This document shows positions 6,779 through 17,041 of a DNA stretch of 42,392 nucleotides, one piece after another; position 1 is the stretch's first letter; every line of letters starts with the position of its first letter. Source of the stretch: an uncultured Eubacteriales bacterium (lineage in GTDB: Bacteria > Bacillota > Clostridia > Lachnospirales > Lachnospiraceae); the NCBI GenBank assembly GCA_900316755.1, contig ONED01000006.1:1-42392 (forward strand), written 5' to 3'. The notes under the pieces were generated by a model. It was not told the DNA's origin, did no database searches, and worked only from the letters and a program-made list of their open reading frames with translations. Position numbers and translations under genes: made by a program.

Positions 6779-6810
6779 AGATTATTAAATAAGACATAGG
6801 AGAAAGAATT

Positions 6811-8034
6811 ATGAAGAAGATGAAAAAGTTGGTTGCTCTTGCAACAGCAGCAGTTATGACATTCGCCCTTTGCGCTTGTGGTTCATCTGCAGACACAAAC
6901 AAGGAAGCGGGAAAAGATGAAAAAACAGCCGTAAAAATTGGTTTTATCTGTTTACATGATGAAAATTCAACCTACGACTTAAACTTCATCAATGCAGCGA
7001 AAGAAGCTTGTGAGAAAGCAGGGATTGAGCCGATTATCAAGACAGGTATTCCGGAAGGACAGGAATGCTACGATGCAGCAGCAGAACTTGCAGATGAAGG
7101 ATGTAATATTGTATTTGCAGATTCATTTGGTCATGAAGATTATCTCATTCAGGCTGCTAAGGAATTTGAAGATGTTGAGTTCTGTCACGCTACAGGTACT
7201 CAGGCTCATACAGCAGGGCTTAAGAACTTCCACAATGCATTTGCAAACATTTTCCAGGGACGTTACCTTGCAGGTATTGCAGCAGGAATGAAGCTGAATG
7301 AAATGATTGATGCTGGCAAGATTACCGCAGAGCAGGCAAAGATGGGTTATGTAGGTGCATTTACATATGCAGAAGTTATCTCAGGTTATACCTCATTCTA
7401 TCTGGGTGCAAAGTCTGTATGTCCTTCTGTAACGATGGATGTTACATTTACAGGTTCATGGTACGACGAAACAGCTGAAAAGGAAGGCGCTAATACATTG
7501 ATTAACAATGGCTGTGTACTGATTTCTCAGCATGCAGACTCTATGGGCGCTCCAACAGCTTGTGAGACAGCCGGAGTTCCAAATGTATCTTACAACGGTT
7601 CAACAGCAGATGCCTGCCCGAACACCTTTATCGTTTCTTCCAGAATTAACTGGGAGCCATACTTCACATATATTATCAATTGTGTAGCAAATGGTAAAGA
7701 GATCGCGACAGACTGGACCGGAACAATCGAAACAGGTTCTGTAGAACTTACCGATTTAGGTAAGGCTGTTGCAGAAGGAACAAAAGAAGCAATCGAAGAA
7801 GCAAAGGCTAAGATTGCGGATGGTTCCCTTCATGTTTTTGATACAACGACATTCACAGTAGAAGGAAAGAAACTGGACAGCTATATGGCTGACGTAGATA
7901 CGGATGCTGATTACACACCGGATCATGAAGCAATCGTTGACGGTTACTTTAATGAATCCGGAGAGGGATTGAGATCCGCACCGTTCTTCAACCTTCAGAT
8001 TGACGGCATCAAACTTCTGGATCAGAAGTTCTAA
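6811..8034 (+). CDS. BMP-family substrate-binding lipoprotein (nucleoside importer)
   Basis: A 407-aa extracellular lipoprotein anchored by Cys23 (lipobox LCAC after a lysine-rich, hydrophobic signal). The mature part is a BMP/PnrA-like domain from about residue 40: VKIGFICLHDENSTYDL, NIVFADSFGHED, NFHNAFANIFQGRYLAGIAAG. This family captures purine nucleosides for ABC import. It is followed by a terminator and then by the ATPase and two permeases on the same strand, so it is the dedicated binding protein. The terminator probably makes the binding protein more abundant than the membrane complex. The exact ligand is inferred from the family and the neighbouring xpt. Confidence 0.9.
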   Translation: MKKMKKLVALATAAVMTFALCACGSSADTNKEAGKDEKTAVKIGFICLHDENSTYDLNFINAAKEACEKAGIEPIIKTGIPEGQECYDAAAELADEGCNIVFADSFGHEDYLIQAAKEFEDVEFCHATGTQAHTAGLKNFHNAFANIFQGRYLAGIAAGMKLNEMIDAGKITAEQAKMGYVGAFTYAEVISGYTSFYLGAKSVCPSVTMDVTFTGSWYDETAEKEGANTLINNGCVLISQHADSMGAPTACETAGVPNVSYNGSTADACPNTFIVSSRINWEPYFTYIINCVANGKEIATDWTGTIETGSVELTDLGKAVAEGTKEAIEEAKAKIADGSLHVFDTTTFTVEGKKLDSYMADVDTDADYTPDHEAIVDGYFNESGEGLRSAPFFNLQIDGIKLLDQKF

Positions 8035-8078
8035 TGATGAACCGGTGAACAAAATAACGGGAACAATTCATTTACATA

Positions 8079-8104
8079 AAGGGGCGTATGATTCGCCCCT
8101 TTTT
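8079..8104 (+). terminator. Intercistronic terminator after the BMP lipoprotein gene
   Basis: AAGGGGCG/CGCCCCTT, 7-nt loop, then five T. It sits inside the transporter operon. Confidence 0.85.
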
Positions 8105-8168
8105 ACGTTCGTGTGTCTGAAGGCACGCGTTTATTTACAGTGTCAGCGCAATAGGAAAGGGAATAATA

Positions 8169-9689
8169 ATGAGTGAAGTAGCAGTATCTTTCAAAAATGT
8201 CACGAAAACATTCGGAAAAGTGTATGCCAACAAGGATGTGACGTTTGACGTATATAAAGGGGAAATTCTATCATTACTCGGAGAGAATGGTAGTGGGAAA
8301 ACGACTCTTATGAACATGCTGTCAGGCATCTATTATCCGGATGGCGGTCAGATCTTTATCAATGGAAAAGAGGAAGAGATTCGTTCACCAAGGGATGCTT
8401 TTGATTTGGGCATCGGTATGGTTCATCAGCACTTTAAGTTAATTGATGTACTTACGACAACAGAGAATATTGTAATTGGTCTCAAGGGGAAATTAAATAT
8501 CAAAGAGGCGGAAAAGAAAATCAAAGCCATCTGTGACAAGTATGGGTTTGAGGTGGATCCGAACAAGAAAGTATACGATTTGTCTGTCTCTGAAAAGCAG
8601 ACGGTGGAAATTGTGAAAGTTCTTTTCAGAGGTGCGGATATTCTTATCTTAGACGAGCCGACAGCGGTTCTTACCCCGCAGGAAACGGAGAAGCTGTTCC
8701 ATGTAATGAGAAATATGAAAGAGGATGGGAAATCCATTATCATTATCACGCATAAGCTTCATGAAGTGAAGGCAATCTCTGACCGGGTAGCGGTTCTACG
8801 GAAAGGTGAATTTATAGATGAGCTGATTACGGCGGAATGTGACGAGCAACAGATGACAGATATGATGGTTGGACATGCAGTCAGCCTGAACATTGAGCGT
8901 AAGGAACCAAAGAATGTAAAGCCAAGAATCATTGTGGATCACTTATCCGTGAAGGATCAGGACGGTATTTATAAATTGAAGGACATTTCATTTATCGCAA
9001 ACTCCGGCGAGATATTAGGAATTGCCGGTATTTCCGGATGTGGGCAGAAGGAATTGCTTGAGGCGATTGCAGGACTTCAGCCGATTGAGACAGGCAGTAT
9101 TTTGTTTGCGGAAGATGAGAAGGAGCAGGTGGAACTGATTGGAAAGGATCCGAGAGATATTGCAGAGATGGGCATCGTACTTTCTTTTGTTCCGGAAGAC
9201 AGACTCGGTATGGGCCTTGTGGGGAATATGGACATCACAGACAACATGATGCTGCGTTCCTTCCGAAAAGGAAAATCCAAAATTTTTACAGACAGGAGAA
9301 AGCCAAGAAAGCTTGCCGAGGATGTGGTGGACAGACTGGAGGTTGTGACGCAGAGCCTTGAAACACCGGTAAGACGCCTTTCCGGAGGAAATGTGCAGAA
9401 GGTGTTAGTCGGACGTGAGATTGCTTCTTCTCCCAGTGTGCTTATGACGGCCTATGCGGTGCGCGGACTGGATATTAATTCTTCGTATACCATATATGAT
9501 TTGATTAATCAGCAGAAAGAAAATGGCGCAGCAGTCATTTTTGTAGGGGAAGATTTGGATGTGTTATTGGAGCTTTCTGACCGTATTTTGGTGCTTTGCG
9601 GCGGCGAAGTAAGCGGTGTGGTTGACGGCAGAACGACAGATAAGAATACAGTCGGTTTGATGATGACGCAGAAGGGAGGGAAAGCATAA
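8169..9689 (+). CDS. Nucleoside ABC transporter ATP-binding protein (double NBD)
   Basis: A 506-aa ATPase with two nucleotide-binding domains, as in the RbsA/YufO type. NBD1 (about 1-240) has Walker A GENGSGKTT, signature LSVSEKQ and Walker B ILILDEPTAVL. NBD2 (about 255-500) has the usual degenerate Walker A GISGCGQKE, signature LSGGNVQK and, at the Walker B/D-loop, LMTAYAVRGLD where related proteins have a QPTRGLD-like end, so only NBD1 is fully canonical. It energises import together with the two permeases. The stop codon overlaps the next ATG by one base (TAATG), giving translational coupling. Confidence 0.92.
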   Translation: MSEVAVSFKNVTKTFGKVYANKDVTFDVYKGEILSLLGENGSGKTTLMNMLSGIYYPDGGQIFINGKEEEIRSPRDAFDLGIGMVHQHFKLIDVLTTTENIVIGLKGKLNIKEAEKKIKAICDKYGFEVDPNKKVYDLSVSEKQTVEIVKVLFRGADILILDEPTAVLTPQETEKLFHVMRNMKEDGKSIIIITHKLHEVKAISDRVAVLRKGEFIDELITAECDEQQMTDMMVGHAVSLNIERKEPKNVKPRIIVDHLSVKDQDGIYKLKDISFIANSGEILGIAGISGCGQKELLEAIAGLQPIETGSILFAEDEKEQVELIGKDPRDIAEMGIVLSFVPEDRLGMGLVGNMDITDNMMLRSFRKGKSKIFTDRRKPRKLAEDVVDRLEVVTQSLETPVRRLSGGNVQKVLVGREIASSPSVLMTAYAVRGLDINSSYTIYDLINQQKENGAAVIFVGEDLDVLLELSDRILVLCGGEVSGVVDGRTTDKNTVGLMMTQKGGKA

Positions 9690-10771
9690 TGGCACAATTT
9701 CATTTATCGAAAAGGGGAGAGATTTCCAGAAAGAAAGAATGGCTGATCCGCGGAATTGCGATTGTGGCTGCCCTTATTCTGTGTGCGATTATCACGACCA
9801 TTGTCACGGGGATTAATCCCATAGATTTTTACGGAGCTATTTTTCAAGGTGCATTCGGAACAGAAAGAAAGACGTGGGTTACCCTGCAGGATTTATCGAT
9901 TTTGTTAATGATTTCCCTTGCTCTTACACCGGCGTTTAAGATGCAGTTTTGGAATATCGGTGGGGAAGGACAGGTTCTGGTAGGCGGACTTGCAGCAGCG
10001 GCCTGTATGATTTGTCTGGACGATAAGCTCCCAAACGGGCTCGTGATTCTCTTCATGGTGATTACCTCCATTGCCGCAGGTGCTGTTTGGGGATTGATTC
10101 CGGCATTCTTCAAGGCAAAGTGGAATACGAATGAAACACTTGCCACCCTTATGATGAATTATATCGCGACGCAGCTGGTTGCATATTTTATCATTGTGTG
10201 GGAAGTTCCGAAGGGGTCAGGAAAGATTGGGATTATTAATGCAGATTCCAACATCGGATGGCTGCCGGAGCTTGGGAATAAATATATTTTAACGATTGTG
10301 GCGGCAGTGATTGTTACGGTGTTTATTTACATTTATCAGAAGTACACCAAGCACGGATACGAGATTTCTGTTGTGGGCGAGAGCTGCAACACCGCAAAGT
10401 ATGTGGGGATTAAAGTCTCAAAGGTCATCATCAGAACGATGCTCTTATCCGGAGCAATCTGCGGTCTTGTCGGACTTTTCCTGGTGGGCGGTATTAACCA
10501 CACCATTACAACGACCATTACAAACGGACAGGGCTTCACGGCAGTTATGGTCTCATGGCTTGCAAAGTTCAATCCCATTGCTATGGTAGCAACAAGCTTC
10601 CTTGTTGTATTTATGTCGCGCGGTGCGGGTTCGATTTCAACCACATTTGGACTGAATCAGTCCTATGCGGATATCCTTACAGCGATTTTATTATTCTTCA
10701 TCATCGGGTGTGAATTTTTTATCCGATATAAGATTTCATTTGCAGGAAAGAACGGAAAGGAGGACAAGTAA
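9689..10771 (+). CDS. Nucleoside ABC transporter permease 1
   Basis: A 360-aa polytopic membrane protein of the BPD_transp_2 (branched-chain/ribose-type) permease family. A positively charged N terminus precedes the first helix (AIVAALILCAIITTIV). The family block GGEGQVLVGGLAAA and an ANETLATLMMNY-like segment (NTNETLATLMMNYIA) are present. About eight to ten helices are visible. It pairs with the following gene to form the heterodimeric channel for nucleosides. Start and stop are coupled to the neighbouring genes. Confidence 0.9.
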   Translation: MAQFHLSKRGEISRKKEWLIRGIAIVAALILCAIITTIVTGINPIDFYGAIFQGAFGTERKTWVTLQDLSILLMISLALTPAFKMQFWNIGGEGQVLVGGLAAAACMICLDDKLPNGLVILFMVITSIAAGAVWGLIPAFFKAKWNTNETLATLMMNYIATQLVAYFIIVWEVPKGSGKIGIINADSNIGWLPELGNKYILTIVAAVIVTVFIYIYQKYTKHGYEISVVGESCNTAKYVGIKVSKVIIRTMLLSGAICGLVGLFLVGGINHTITTTITNGQGFTAVMVSWLAKFNPIAMVATSFLVVFMSRGAGSISTTFGLNQSYADILTAILLFFIIGCEFFIRYKISFAGKNGKEDK

Positions 10772-11767
10772 ATGATAGATTTAGTTGCGTTTATACCGCG
10801 TGCAATCCAGCAGGGAATTCCGCTTATGCTGGGCAGTACAGGAGAAACGATTACAGAAAAGTCAGGCAACCTAAATCTGGGTATTCCCGGGGTGATGTAT
10901 GTCGGTGGTATCAGTGGTGTCATTGGCGCTTTCTTTTATGAGCAGTCCTGCAAGGGCGGTAGTCTGAATCCGTTTTTAGCGATTGCAATTCCACTTGTTT
11001 GTTCCCTTATCGGTTCTTTACTGATGGGACTTTTGTATTGCTTCCTTACAGTCACGCTTCGGGCGAACCAGAACGTGACCGGTCTTGCGATGACAACCTT
11101 TGGTGTGGGCTTTGGAAACTTCTTCGGCGGTTCCTTAATTAAGATTTCCGGTCTTGATGTGCCTTCTATCGCATTGTCAAAGACGTCAGAGTACTTTAGT
11201 AAATCCCTGCCGTTTGCGGGAAGCGCAGGGTGGTTTGGGAAGATTTTTCTTTCCTATGGGTTTTTGGCGTATGTGGCGGTTCTCCTTTGCCTTTTGACCG
11301 CATTTGTTTTGAAGCATACAAGAATCGGGCTTCATCTTCGCGCAGTGGGAGAAAATCCGGCAACAGCAGATGCCGTGGGAATTAATGTTACAAAGTACAA
11401 ATATGTTTCTACCTGTATCGGATGTATGATTGCGGGGCTCGGCGGACTTTACTACGTCATGGACTATGCCTGCGGTATCTGGTCAAATAACGCATTCGGT
11501 GACAGGGGATGGCTGGCAATCGCTTTGGTAATCTTTACAATTTGGAAGCCGGATGTGGGAATCCTTGCGTCGATTCTGTTTGGAGGGCTCTACATTCTTT
11601 ACCTTTATATTCCGACAGGTATGGACCATATGGAGCTAAAGGAATTATATAAGATGCTCCCCTATATTGTAACGATGGTGGTGCTTGTGATTACGAGTAT
11701 GAGAAATAAGAGAGAGAATCAGCCGCCTGCTAGTCTGGGAACGAACTATTTTAGAGAAGACAGATAG
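10772..11767 (+). CDS. Nucleoside ABC transporter permease 2
   Basis: A 331-aa membrane permease of the same family as the gene before it. The characteristic start region has GETITEKSGNLNLGIPGVM and the cytoplasmic loop reads HLRAVGENPATADAVGINV (EAA-like coupling loop). About eight helices are visible. It begins directly after the stop of permease 1, with AGGAGG upstream. It is the last gene of the operon, which ends at a strong terminator about 50 nt later. Confidence 0.9.
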   Translation: MIDLVAFIPRAIQQGIPLMLGSTGETITEKSGNLNLGIPGVMYVGGISGVIGAFFYEQSCKGGSLNPFLAIAIPLVCSLIGSLLMGLLYCFLTVTLRANQNVTGLAMTTFGVGFGNFFGGSLIKISGLDVPSIALSKTSEYFSKSLPFAGSAGWFGKIFLSYGFLAYVAVLLCLLTAFVLKHTRIGLHLRAVGENPATADAVGINVTKYKYVSTCIGCMIAGLGGLYYVMDYACGIWSNNAFGDRGWLAIALVIFTIWKPDVGILASILFGGLYILYLYIPTGMDHMELKELYKMLPYIVTMVVLVITSMRNKRENQPPASLGTNYFREDR

Positions 11768-11814
11768 GAAACGGTTTTATCTTTTGAACCGCATTCTTAT
11801 GATATTTACACGAA

Positions 11815-11858
11815 AACCCCGAGGAAGAAGCCAATTTGTCTCGGGGTTCTTGTATTTT
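11815..11858 (+). terminator. Terminator of the nucleoside transporter operon
   Basis: AACCCCGAG (11815-11823) pairs with CTCGGGGTT (11840-11848), 9 bp, followed by a T-rich run. Confidence 0.8.
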
Positions 11859-11878
11859 CTCAAAAAAAAGTATATAAT
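11850..11878 (+). promoter_or_regulatory. Promoter of the nucleotidyltransferase-kinase gene
   Basis: -35 TTGTAT (11850-11855), 17-bp A-rich spacer, -10 TATAAT (11873-11878). The -35 lies in the T-run of the preceding terminator. Transcription would start at about 11885, which favours ATG 11909 as the start codon. Confidence 0.65.
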
Positions 11879-11908
11879 CAAAGGAAATCACATATGGAGG
11901 GAAATGAG

Positions 11909-13921
11909 ATGAGAGAACCGGTACTGGTTATTATGGCGGCAGGTATGGGAAGCCGTTATGGTGGATTGAAGCAGATTGACCCGATTGATGAGCAGGGTCA
12001 TATTATTATGGACTTTTCTATTTTTGATGCAAAACGAGCAGGATTTAAAAAGGTTGTATTTATTATTAAAAAAGAAAATGAGGCAGATTTCAAAGAGGCT
12101 GTCGGAACCCGTATGGAATCGGTTATGGACGTGGAATATGTATTCCAGGATTTACATAATCTTCCGGAAGGGTTTGAAGTTCCGGAAGGAAGAGTAAAGC
12201 CATGGGGAACTGCCCATGCGGTACTAAGCTGTATAGATGTGGTGGATGGACCATTTGCGGTAATTAATGCAGATGATTATTATGGAAGAGATGCCTTCCA
12301 GAAGATTTATGATTTCTTATCCACACATGAGGATGACGACAAATACCGGTATGCAATGGTCGGCTACCATTTGGAAAATACATTGACAGAAAATGGTCAT
12401 GTAGCCCGCGGTATCTGTACGGTGGACGAAAATGGGTATCTGGTGAAAGTCGTAGAGCGCACCAGAATCGAGAGAAAGGGCGATGGAGCAGCCTTCACAG
12501 AGGATGAAGGGGCGACATGGACCGAGCTTCCAAAGGATTGCATTGTTTCTATGAATATGTGGGGCTTCACGGCAAGCTTCCTTCAGGAAATCAAGAAGAG
12601 ATTTGCGGCATTTTTAGAGGAAGGGTTAAAGACGAACCCGTTAAAATGCGAATATTTCCTGCCGTTTGTAGTGAGCAGTCTTTTGGCAGAAGACCGCGCG
12701 ACGGTGACGGTTCTGACTTCACAGGATAAATGGTATGGTGTGACTTACAAAGAGGATAAAGCAGTCGTTATGGACGCAATGCAGAGCATGAAGGATAAGG
12801 GGATTTATCCGGAACAGGTATGGTGCGGAAGAAGTGAGGCACTGATCGGATTCCGGCTAAACGGTATGGTGATGAGCGCAATCCGTTACGGAAGCGGTCA
12901 TATCAATGATACGTTTCTGATGACGCTCCGTGAGGAAGACGGAAGCGAGGGAAGAGTGATTCTTCAGCGTATGAATAAAAGTATTTTCACGAAACCGGTG
13001 GAACTGATGGAGAACATTATGAATGTGACCTCTTTCCTGCGGGAGCGGATTATTGAAAACGGAGGAGACCCGGAGCGGGAGACATTGAATGTGATTCCTA
13101 CCAAAGACGGGAAACCGTATTTTATTGATTCCGAGGGGGAATATTGGAGATGCTACAAGTTCATTGAGGATGCGACCAGCTATGACCAGGTAGAAAATCC
13201 GGAGGACTTCTATGAATCGGCGGTTGCATTCGGTAATTTCCAGAGACTTCTTGCAGACTATCCGGCGGAGACGCTCCATGAGACGATTCCGGGATTTCAT
13301 GATACAAAGGCGCGTTTTGAAGTGTTTAAAAAAGCGGTGGCAGACGATGTTTGCGGGCGCGCTGCTTCTGTGGAGAAGGAGATTGCATTCTATCTGGCCC
13401 GTGAGGATGTGGCATGCGTGTTTGGAGATATGCTGGCAAAAGGAGAGGTGCCGCTTCGTGTGACCCACAATGATACGAAGCTGAATAACATCATGATTGA
13501 CAATGAGACACACAAGGGAATCTGCGTCATCGATTTGGATACGGTAATGCCGGGTCTTGCCATGAATGATTTTGGAGATTCCATCCGTTTTGGCGCAAGT
13601 ACGGCCGCAGAGGATGAGAAGGATTTGGATAAAGTGTGGTGTGACATGAATCTGTTCGACCTCTATGTGAAAGGATTCATCGAAGGATGTGGCGGCAGAC
13701 TTACGAAGAAAGAAATTGAGATGCTCCCGATGGGTGCAAAGGTGATGACATTTGAGTGCGGAATGCGGTTTTTGACGGATTATCTGCAGGGAGATACCTA
13801 TTTCAAGATTCACAGAGAGAATCACAATTTGGACAGAGCACGTACCCAGATGAAGCTGGTAGAGGATATGGAAGCAAAATGGGAGACTATGAATGCCATT
13901 ATTAAGAAATATAATGCATAG
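11909..13921 (+). CDS. Bifunctional nucleotidyltransferase / N-acetylhexosamine 1-kinase-like fusion
   Basis: A 670-aa cytoplasmic fusion. Residues about 1-300 are a sugar-phosphate nucleotidyltransferase (VIMAAGMGSRYGGLKQ, PWGTAHAVL, VINADDYYG). Residues about 310-670 are an APH-like kinase resembling bifidobacterial NahK: GSGHINDTF, a catalytic-loop VTHNDTKLNNIMID and a metal-binding VIDLDTVMPG. It should phosphorylate a free sugar at C1 and then activate it to an NDP-sugar in one polypeptide. The downstream galE points to GlcNAc/GalNAc or galactose salvage from host glycans. ATG 11909, 8 nt after GGAGG, is preferred over ATG 11894. Domain calls are firm; the sugar is inferred. Confidence 0.85.
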   Translation: MREPVLVIMAAGMGSRYGGLKQIDPIDEQGHIIMDFSIFDAKRAGFKKVVFIIKKENEADFKEAVGTRMESVMDVEYVFQDLHNLPEGFEVPEGRVKPWGTAHAVLSCIDVVDGPFAVINADDYYGRDAFQKIYDFLSTHEDDDKYRYAMVGYHLENTLTENGHVARGICTVDENGYLVKVVERTRIERKGDGAAFTEDEGATWTELPKDCIVSMNMWGFTASFLQEIKKRFAAFLEEGLKTNPLKCEYFLPFVVSSLLAEDRATVTVLTSQDKWYGVTYKEDKAVVMDAMQSMKDKGIYPEQVWCGRSEALIGFRLNGMVMSAIRYGSGHINDTFLMTLREEDGSEGRVILQRMNKSIFTKPVELMENIMNVTSFLRERIIENGGDPERETLNVIPTKDGKPYFIDSEGEYWRCYKFIEDATSYDQVENPEDFYESAVAFGNFQRLLADYPAETLHETIPGFHDTKARFEVFKKAVADDVCGRAASVEKEIAFYLAREDVACVFGDMLAKGEVPLRVTHNDTKLNNIMIDNETHKGICVIDLDTVMPGLAMNDFGDSIRFGASTAAEDEKDLDKVWCDMNLFDLYVKGFIEGCGGRLTKKEIEMLPMGAKVMTFECGMRFLTDYLQGDTYFKIHRENHNLDRARTQMKLVEDMEAKWETMNAIIKKYNA

Positions 13922-13942
13922 AGTATAAAGGAGGCAGAAGAA

Positions 13943-14959
13943 ATGAGAATTTTAGTAACAGGTGGAGCAGGCTATATCGGAAGTCATACTTGTATCGAGT
14001 TAATTAATGCAGGGTATGATGTTGTGGTGGTAGATAATTTGTGCAATTCCAGCCGGGAGGCATTAAGACGGGTCGAGAAGATTGTCGGAAGGGAAATTCC
14101 GTTCTATGAGGCAGATATCCGCGATGCACAGGCAATGAAAGATGTTTTTGACAAAGAGAAGATAGATGCAGTGATTCATTTTGCAGGACTGAAGGCAGTA
14201 GGAGAATCTGTGGCAAAACCATTGGAATACTATGATAATAATATTAACGGAACGCTGGTACTGTGCAATGCCATGAGAAATGCAGGCGTGAAAAATATTA
14301 TTTTCAGTTCTTCTGCAACGGTATACGGAGATCCGGCATTTGTACCGATTACCGAGGAATGTCCAAAGGGACAGTGTACCAATCCGTACGGCTGGACAAA
14401 ATCCATGCTGGAACAGATTTTAACAGACTTCCACACTGCAGATCCGGAGTGGAATGTGGTACTGCTTCGTTACTTTAATCCGGTCGGAGCGCATAAGAGC
14501 GGAACAATCGGGGAAAATCCAAAAGGAATTCCGAACAACCTGATGCCATATATTACGCAGGTTGCTGTCGGAAAACTGAAATGCTTAGGGGTATTTGGGG
14601 ATGACTATGATACTCCTGACGGTACGGGTGTGCGTGATTACATTCATGTAGTGGATTTGGCTATCGGTCATGTGAAAGCACTGAAGAAGATTGAAGAGAA
14701 AGCAGGCGTATGTATTTACAATCTGGGTACCGGAAACGGATATTCTGTACTGGATATGGTGAAAGCCTTTGGAAAGGCATGTGGAAAAGAGATTCCGTAT
14801 GAAATCAAGGCAAGAAGACCGGGTGATATTGCAACATGCTATGCAGACCCGTCCAAAGCAAAGGCGGAGCTTGGCTGGGAGGCAACGCGCGGCTTAGATG
14901 AGATGTGTGAAGACTCTTGGAGATGGCAGTCCAATAATCCGGATGGATATGGAGAATAA
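13943..14959 (+). CDS. galE: UDP-glucose/UDP-N-acetylglucosamine 4-epimerase
   Basis: A 338-aa short-chain dehydrogenase-type epimerase. It interconverts UDP-Glc/UDP-Gal and possibly UDP-GlcNAc/UDP-GalNAc. The NAD-binding GGAGYIGSH is at residues 7-15, the Ser-rich SSSATVYG contributes the catalytic Ser, and Y149/K153 form the YxxxK pair (YGWTK). Other family landmarks are [22 protein letters not shown] and [16 protein letters not shown]. Length is normal. It starts 21 nt after the kinase/nucleotidyltransferase fusion with AGGAGG upstream, so the two likely form one operon that makes and epimerises UDP-sugars. Confidence 0.95.
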   Translation: MRILVTGGAGYIGSHTCIELINAGYDVVVVDNLCNSSREALRRVEKIVGREIPFYEADIRDAQAMKDVFDKEKIDAVIHFAGLKAVGESVAKPLEYYDNNINGTLVLCNAMRNAGVKNIIFSSSATVYGDPAFVPITEECPKGQCTNPYGWTKSMLEQILTDFHTADPEWNVVLLRYFNPVGAHKSGTIGENPKGIPNNLMPYITQVAVGKLKCLGVFGDDYDTPDGTGVRDYIHVVDLAIGHVKALKKIEEKAGVCIYNLGTGNGYSVLDMVKAFGKACGKEIPYEIKARRPGDIATCYADPSKAKAELGWEATRGLDEMCEDSWRWQSNNPDGYGE

Positions 14960-14991
14960 AAAGAAAAGTCCCAAATCGGGAGGACCAGGAA

Positions 14992-17040
14992 ATGAAGAAT
15001 GATTTACATTTGAAGGGACAGCTAAAATTATATATGCAATGGCCGGTGATTATGGCGATTCTTCTGCTTGCGATGAATATCTGGTTTTACATGATTGATA
15101 AGCGCGCAGGTCTTTTGATGAGCATTTTTCTGGCGATATATATGGTTGTCGTGGCAGTTTTGTATTTCTACAGCAAATCGCTTATCTTCACTGATTTGGT
15201 AGATTTTGCTGCACAATATGGGTTGGTGCAGAATGTACTGCTAAAGGATTTGTCGGTTCCGTATGCGATTATGCTCAGTGACGGGAAAATCGTATGGGTC
15301 AATGACCGCTTTCAGAAGTTATTTCCGGAGGAAAAGCTGGTTGATAAATATCTGAGCAACTATATTCAGGAGCTCAATCGGAGCGTGTTTCCGAAAGAGG
15401 CAGACGCTAAGAATGAGATGGATGTGGTTTATCAGGGAAGGAATTACCGTGCAAGGCTTTCCTGCATTGCCATGCAGGATTTTCGAGATGAGGACAACGC
15501 GTTTCATCTTCCAAAAGGAAGAGAATATTTTGTGGCTGTTTCGCTCAGCGATATTACGGAGCTGAACCACTATATTCGGGAAAATGAGGAACAAAAGCTG
15601 GTATCCGGTCTTATCTACATCGATAATTATGAGGAAGTCATGGAAAGCGTGGAGGAGGTGCGTCAGTCCCTGCTCGTTGCGCTGATTGACCGAAAGATTA
15701 ACCAATATCTGGCGGGATGTGACGGGCTTGTAAAGAAGATGGAAAAAGACAAATATTTCTTTGTTGTGAAAAAGCAGCATTACAGGGAAATGGAGCAGGA
15801 TAAGTTCTCGATTCTGGAAGAGGCAAAAAATGTAAATATCGGGAATGCGCTGCCGGTGACGCTGAGTATCGGTATCGGCATTTCCGGAGATACCTATATA
15901 CAAAGCTACAATCATGCCCGGATTGCCATTGATCTGGCGCTTGCCCGCGGCGGCGACCAGGCAGTGGTAAAGAATGGCAAGAATTTTTCTTACTATGGTG
16001 GAAAACGGGAGCAGACTGCTAAGAATACCCGTGTCAAAGCCCGGGTAAAGGCAGAGGCGCTCCGTGAATTTATTATTGCGAAGGATCAGGTAATCGTCAT
16101 GGGACACCGCATTGCCGATGTAGATTCCTTCGGTGCGGCGATTGGTATCTGGCGGGCGGCGAGAGCAATGCAAAAGAAATCGTATATTGTTCTGAATGAC
16201 ATTACTGCTTCCGTGCGTCCATTATACAATTCGTTCTGTGAGAGTACAATTTATCCGGACGATATGTTTATTACATCTATGGAAGTCCCGGAACGTATGA
16301 CAGACAATACGATGGTGGTTGTTGTGGACACCAATAAACCGGAAATCACGGAATGTCCGGAGCTTTTGAAAAAAGCGAAGACGATTGTGGTCTTTGACCA
16401 TCACAGACAGGGAAGTCAGGTCATTGAGAATACCGTTCTGTCTTATATTGAACCGTATGCTTCCTCTTCCTGCGAGATGGTAGCGGAAGTATTACAATAT
16501 ATTGCCGATGATATTAAGATTACAAATACTGAGGCAAACAGTATGTATGCCGGAATTATGATTGACACAAATAATTTCATGAATCGTACGGGAGTGCGTA
16601 CCTTTGAGGCAGCGGCATTCTTAAGACGGTGCGGGGCAGACATTACACATGTGAGAAAGATGTTCCGGGATGATTTGGCAAGTTATCGTGTGAAAGCGGA
16701 GATTATCAGTAGTGCAGAAGTCTTCCGGGATGAATATGCCATTGCCCGGTGTCAGAACAAAGAGATTGACAGCCCGACGATTATCGGTGCGCAGGCTGCA
16801 AACGAGCTTTTGAATATCAATGGTATCAAGGCCTCTTTTGTTTTGACGGAATACTATGGGAAAATATATGTGAGTGCGCGTTCTATTGATGAGGTAAATG
16901 TACAGGTGATTATGGAACGTCTCGGCGGGGGCGGTCATATCAATACAGCCGGAGCGCAGTTTGCGCACACAGATATGGAGGAAGCGGTGGCGCAACTGAA
17001 GAGTGTCATAGACACTATGATAGGAGAAGGAGATTTGTAA
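14992..17040 (+). CDS. gdpP: GdpP-type c-di-AMP phosphodiesterase (PAS-GGDEF-DHH/DHHA1)
   Basis: A 682-aa membrane protein that hydrolyses cyclic di-AMP. Two N-terminal transmembrane helices (about 15-34 and 38-57) are followed by a PAS-like segment (60-150), a degenerate GGDEF domain (about 170-310, lacking the GGDEF signature), a DHH domain ([15 protein letters not shown] near 370, VVVDTN near 444, DHHRQG near 468) and DHHA1 ([13 protein letters not shown] near 644). Metal ligands are intact, so it should be active. It overlaps nothing but lies 1 nt before rplI, the conserved gdpP-rplI-dnaB order of Firmicutes. It sets c-di-AMP level, which controls potassium and cell-wall homeostasis. Confidence 0.95.
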   Translation: MKNDLHLKGQLKLYMQWPVIMAILLLAMNIWFYMIDKRAGLLMSIFLAIYMVVVAVLYFYSKSLIFTDLVDFAAQYGLVQNVLLKDLSVPYAIMLSDGKIVWVNDRFQKLFPEEKLVDKYLSNYIQELNRSVFPKEADAKNEMDVVYQGRNYRARLSCIAMQDFRDEDNAFHLPKGREYFVAVSLSDITELNHYIRENEEQKLVSGLIYIDNYEEVMESVEEVRQSLLVALIDRKINQYLAGCDGLVKKMEKDKYFFVVKKQHYREMEQDKFSILEEAKNVNIGNALPVTLSIGIGISGDTYIQSYNHARIAIDLALARGGDQAVVKNGKNFSYYGGKREQTAKNTRVKARVKAEALREFIIAKDQVIVMGHRIADVDSFGAAIGIWRAARAMQKKSYIVLNDITASVRPLYNSFCESTIYPDDMFITSMEVPERMTDNTMVVVVDTNKPEITECPELLKKAKTIVVFDHHRQGSQVIENTVLSYIEPYASSSCEMVAEVLQYIADDIKITNTEANSMYAGIMIDTNNFMNRTGVRTFEAAAFLRRCGADITHVRKMFRDDLASYRVKAEIISSAEVFRDEYAIARCQNKEIDSPTIIGAQAANELLNINGIKASFVLTEYYGKIYVSARSIDEVNVQVIMERLGGGGHINTAGAQFAHTDMEEAVAQLKSVIDTMIGEGDL

Positions 17041-17041
17041 C

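Noticed and set aside
12857-13825. Long open frame (322 codons) on the minus strand
   Set aside because: It lies wholly inside the kinase half of the nucleotidyltransferase/kinase fusion, has no recognisable domain and no ribosome binding site. The plus-strand frame has clear family motifs.
15319-16173. 284-codon minus-strand frame
   Set aside because: It is opposite gdpP, with no family motifs and a composition expected of an antisense frame.
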